In this document: piece by piece, positions 61,613 to 64,000 of the stretch
Layout: every line of letters starts with the position of its first letter
How positions within the stretch are numbered: the stretch's first letter is position 1
Origin: an uncultured Acidimicrobiales bacterium
Lineage (GTDB): Bacteria > Actinomycetota > Acidimicrobiia > Acidimicrobiales > Bin134
NCBI GenBank assembly: GCA_951813325.1
Contig: OX638350.1
Location: 2,089,954 to 2,153,953, forward strand
Direction of reading: 5' to 3'
Length of the DNA: 64,000 nucleotides
Made by a program: the position numbers and the translations under genes
The notes under the pieces: model-generated
Told to the model about the DNA's origin: nothing
Databases searched by the model: none
What the model saw: only the letters and a program-made list of their open reading frames with translations

Positions 61613-62389
61613 TTATCTGACCCGGCCGAATCGGCGGTCGCGGTGCTGGTATTCGGCGATGGCCGCGAACAGGTCTTGGCGGGTGAAATCAGGCCACAGC
61701 ACATCGGTGAACACGAGCTCGGAATAGGCCAGCTCCCACAGCAAGAAGTTGGAGATCCGGTATTCGCCGGAGGTGCGGACAATGAGGTCGGGCTCGGGCA
61801 TCTCCTGGTCGTAGAGATGGCGGGCGATGGTCCGCTCGTTGATCCTGCGGGCCGGGATCCGCTGGGCGGCGATCTGGCGCACCGCATCCACGATCTCGGC
61901 CCGGCCGCCGTAGTTGAAAGCGATCACCAGCGTCATCTGCTTGTTGTCCTGGGTGAGCTCGATGGCCTCGTCCATCTCCTTGACCAGCCCCGAGGGCACC
62001 CGCCAGTCGCGGCGGCCCACAAAGCGGATCCGCACCCCCATCTCATTGAGCTCATCGCAGCGCCGCCGCAAGATGGTGCGATTGAAGTTCAACAAGAAGC
62101 GCACCTCGTCGTCGGGACGGTTCCAGTTCTCGGTGGAGAAGGCGTACACCGTGAGCCACTCGATCCCCAGCTCCAGCGCCCCCTCGATCACATCGAGCAG
62201 GGCGTGCTCGCCCTGCTCGTGGCCCTCGGTGCGGGCCATGCCCCGCTGCTCGGCCCAGCGCCCGTTGCCGTCCATGACGCACCCGACATGGCGGGGGATT
62301 CGATTCAGGTCAAGGCCATGGCCGGACGCGCCCACACCTGCACGGTACTCCCCCACGAGCTTTGACAAGGTGCGGGAGAGAGCTATCAA
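61613..62389 (-). CDS. uppS: Isoprenyl transferase (undecaprenyl diphosphate synthase type)
   Basis: A 258-residue cis-prenyltransferase that extends allylic diphosphates with IPP to make the lipid carrier for the cell wall. Signature segments: HVGCVMDGNGRWAEQRG (P-loop Asp), GHEQGEHALLD, VYAFSTENWNRPDDEV, and PDLIVRTSGEYRISNFLLWE at the dimer and IPP site. The start codon at 62389 is a TTG; a later in-frame start is possible. The 5' end faces the divergent helicase gene. Confidence 0.92.
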   Translation of the reverse strand: MIALSRTLSKLVGEYRAGVGASGHGLDLNRIPRHVGCVMDGNGRWAEQRGMARTEGHEQGEHALLDVIEGALELGIEWLTVYAFSTENWNRPDDEVRFLLNFNRTILRRRCDELNEMGVRIRFVGRRDWRVPSGLVKEMDEAIELTQDNKQMTLVIAFNYGGRAEIVDAVRQIAAQRIPARRINERTIARHLYDQEMPEPDLIVRTSGEYRISNFLLWELAYSELVFTDVLWPDFTRQDLFAAIAEYQHRDRRFGRVR

Positions 62390-62437
62390 TTCGGATGCGC
62401 CCCGATTCTTCTGCCGGGCGCCACTAGCGTCGAGGCG

Positions 62438-64000
62438 ATGCCGGAAATCGCCGCCGTTGAGGAAGCTCTGGAGGCAGCCGTCTCATGTTTGGACGGTGGG
62501 GGTGAGCGGCGGCCGGGGCAGCGGGCCATGTGCGAGGCAGTGGCTGAGGCGATGGACTCGGGGCGCCACCTGGTTGTGGCCGCCGGCACCGGAACCGGCA
62601 AGTCGCTGGCCTATCTGGTGCCGCTGGTACTGGGCCAGGGCCCCACTGTGGTGGCCACCGCCACCAAAACCCTCCAAGACCAACTGGTCGACAAAGACCT
62701 CCCGCAGTTGGCCGAGGCCTTGGGCCAGCCGGTGCGCTTCGCCGTGCTCAAGGGACGGTCCAACTACCTGTGCCTTCAGCGGCTGAAGGAGCACGCCGAA
62801 GACGATCAGCTGGGCCTGGCCATCTCCGACGGGCCCAAAGCGGAAATCTCCCGGCTGGCTGCATGGGCTCAGCAGACTGATACCGGGGACCGGGCCGAGC
62901 TTGACTTCGAACCCTCAGCCGCGGCATGGGATGCGCTCAGCGTGTCGGGCCGAGAGTGCCCGGGAGCACAGCGCTGCCCGTCGGGGCCGGTCTGCTTTGC
63001 CGAGAAAGCCCGCCACCGGGCCGATGCCGCCGACATCGTGGTGGTGAACACCCACCTCTACTGCCTGCACCTGTTCAGCGAGACCCCGATCCTGCCCGAG
63101 CACGACACGGTGGTCATCGACGAGGCCCACGGCCTCGAGGACATCGTGTCCGACACCGCCGGGCTGTCGTTGACCGGAGGGCGGTTCGACGAGCTGGCCC
63201 GCAGGGTTCGCGCAGTGGTGGCCGATTCATCCACCGCAGGCGACTTGGAAGACGCCGGAGTGCTGCTGCGAGAGGCCCTGGCCCTGTTCCGTGACAAGCC
63301 CCTGCCCGCTCCGTTGCCCGACGAGCTCCAGCAGGTGGCTGTTTTGGCTCGGGGCCGGGTGGAGCAGGCCGCGGTCGAGCTTCGGGCCGTGCCCGACGAC
63401 GCCCCCGGTGACGTCGGCCCCCGCAAGCTGCGGGCCATGTTGGCTTCCTCTGCCCTGTCTGAGGACCTAGTACGGGCGGTGGAGACCAAGCCCTCCGAAG
63501 TGGCCTGGGTGGCGGGCACCGAGTCGGCGCCCGCCTGGCGGATCGCCCCCGTCCAGTTGGGCGACCTGTTGACCGAGCGGCTGTGGGAGCACACCACCGC
63601 GGTGCTGACCAGCGCCACCATCCCCATGAACCTGGGCGAGGTGTTGGGAATAGACCCCGACGGGCATCACGCCATCGATGTGGGCAGCCCGTTCGACTAC
63701 GAAGCCAATGGGCTGCTCTATTGCGCCAAACACCTGCCCGACCCCCGCAACCCCCGCTACGAGTCGGCTCTCCACGAGGAGCTGGCTTTGCTGATAGAGG
63801 CCGCCGGGGGCCGCACCCTGGCCCTGTTCACCAGCTACCGGGCCATGGACCGGGCCGCCGAGGTGCTGCGGGAACTGCTCGACTTAAACATCTACACCCA
63901 GCGCGACCTGCCCAAGCCCGAGCTGCTGCGGCGCTTTGCCACCGAGGTGGAGAGCTGTCTGTTCGCCACCATGAGCATGTGGCAGGGGGTGGACGTGCCC
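62438..64000 (+). CDS. DinG/XPD-like ATP-dependent DNA helicase (right end truncated)
   Basis: 521 codons of an SF2 iron-sulfur helicase, open to the window edge. Walker A is AAGTGTGKSLAYL, and VVATATKTLQDQLVDKDLP is motif Ia. Four Cys (NYLC, RECPGAQRC, CPSGPVC) are spaced as a 4Fe-4S cluster. Motif II is VVIDEAHGLED, and VLTSATI is motif III-like. It is a YoaA/DinG-type repair helicase that unwinds DNA damage and R-loops. ATG at 62438 with TAGCGT 7 nt upstream. It diverges from uppS. Confidence 0.9.
   Translation, partial: MPEIAAVEEALEAAVSCLDGGGERRPGQRAMCEAVAEAMDSGRHLVVAAGTGTGKSLAYLVPLVLGQGPTVVATATKTLQDQLVDKDLPQLAEALGQPVRFAVLKGRSNYLCLQRLKEHAEDDQLGLAISDGPKAEISRLAAWAQQTDTGDRAELDFEPSAAAWDALSVSGRECPGAQRCPSGPVCFAEKARHRADAADIVVVNTHLYCLHLFSETPILPEHDTVVIDEAHGLEDIVSDTAGLSLTGGRFDELARRVRAVVADSSTAGDLEDAGVLLREALALFRDKPLPAPLPDELQQVAVLARGRVEQAAVELRAVPDDAPGDVGPRKLRAMLASSALSEDLVRAVETKPSEVAWVAGTESAPAWRIAPVQLGDLLTERLWEHTTAVLTSATIPMNLGEVLGIDPDGHHAIDVGSPFDYEANGLLYCAKHLPDPRNPRYESALHEELALLIEAAGGRTLALFTSYRAMDRAAEVLRELLDLNIYTQRDLPKPELLRRFATEVESCLFATMSMWQGVDVP

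Noticed and set aside
1-64000. tRNA, rRNA, prophage or insertion-sequence genes
   Set aside because: I looked for cloverleaf sequences, transposase motifs, terminal inverted repeats and phage structural genes and found none that I could support by eye.

Overview
The window is GC-rich and read from both strands. Short intergenic gaps, many GTG starts, a class I ribonucleotide reductase pair, a recO-uppS-glyS-dnaG neighbourhood, and many SDR, acyl-CoA and amidohydrolase genes suggest an actinobacterium. The class Acidimicrobiia is my best guess, from gene content only; there is no rRNA in the window to confirm it.

Layout. 1-5.2 kb: truncated manA, a CPBP membrane protease, ftsH, a thioredoxin-like membrane protein, a methyltransferase and two decayed beta-oxidation genes. 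5.2-19.4 kb: catabolic and accessory genes (two acyl-CoA ligases of different chemistry, SDRs, amidohydrolase, an HyuA/HyuB pair, flavodoxin, a tyrosine-phosphatase-like protein) with a VapBC pair inside. 19.4-26 kb: a broken MFS transporter, a HigBA module whose toxin carries a stop codon, an ABC exporter, a quinone oxidoreductase-like gene, an amidohydrolase and an acyl-CoA dehydrogenase. 26-45.7 kb: an accessory and defence island interrupted by engB, a HAD gene and an FMN dehydrogenase gene. It holds an XRE-ImmA regulator with a coupled small ORF; a packed four-gene cassette of SF1 helicase, DarT-like ADP-ribosyltransferase, ADP-ribosylglycohydrolase and KAP NTPase; an unknown AT-richer gene; a PLD-SNF2 helicase with a type ISP-like adenine methyltransferase; DUF488; a TIR protein; and two toxin-antitoxin-like pairs. 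45.8-64 kb: mostly core genes (PhyH dioxygenase, valS, modABC, nrdAB, dnaG, a PPDK-like protein, glyS, recO, uppS, a DinG-like helicase cut by the right edge) with a HicAB pair inserted between recO and glyS.

The best candidate for an undescribed system is the cassette at 28.6-33.7 kb. A DarT-family toxin overlaps a gene with the metal-binding motifs of ADP-ribosylglycohydrolases, where a macrodomain or NADAR antitoxin would be expected, and both lie between a UvrD-like helicase and a KAP ATPase. A second theme is asymmetric decay: two toxin-like genes are broken (HigB by an in-frame stop, a HicA-like gene by a frameshift) while their partner genes stay intact. The methyltransferase also has a likely one-base frameshift near its C-terminus. 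These lesions could be real or assembly errors; reads would decide.

Many genes without a Shine-Dalgarno sequence have a TANNNT hexamer 6-7 nt before the start codon, which suggests widespread leaderless transcription and helped in choosing several starts.
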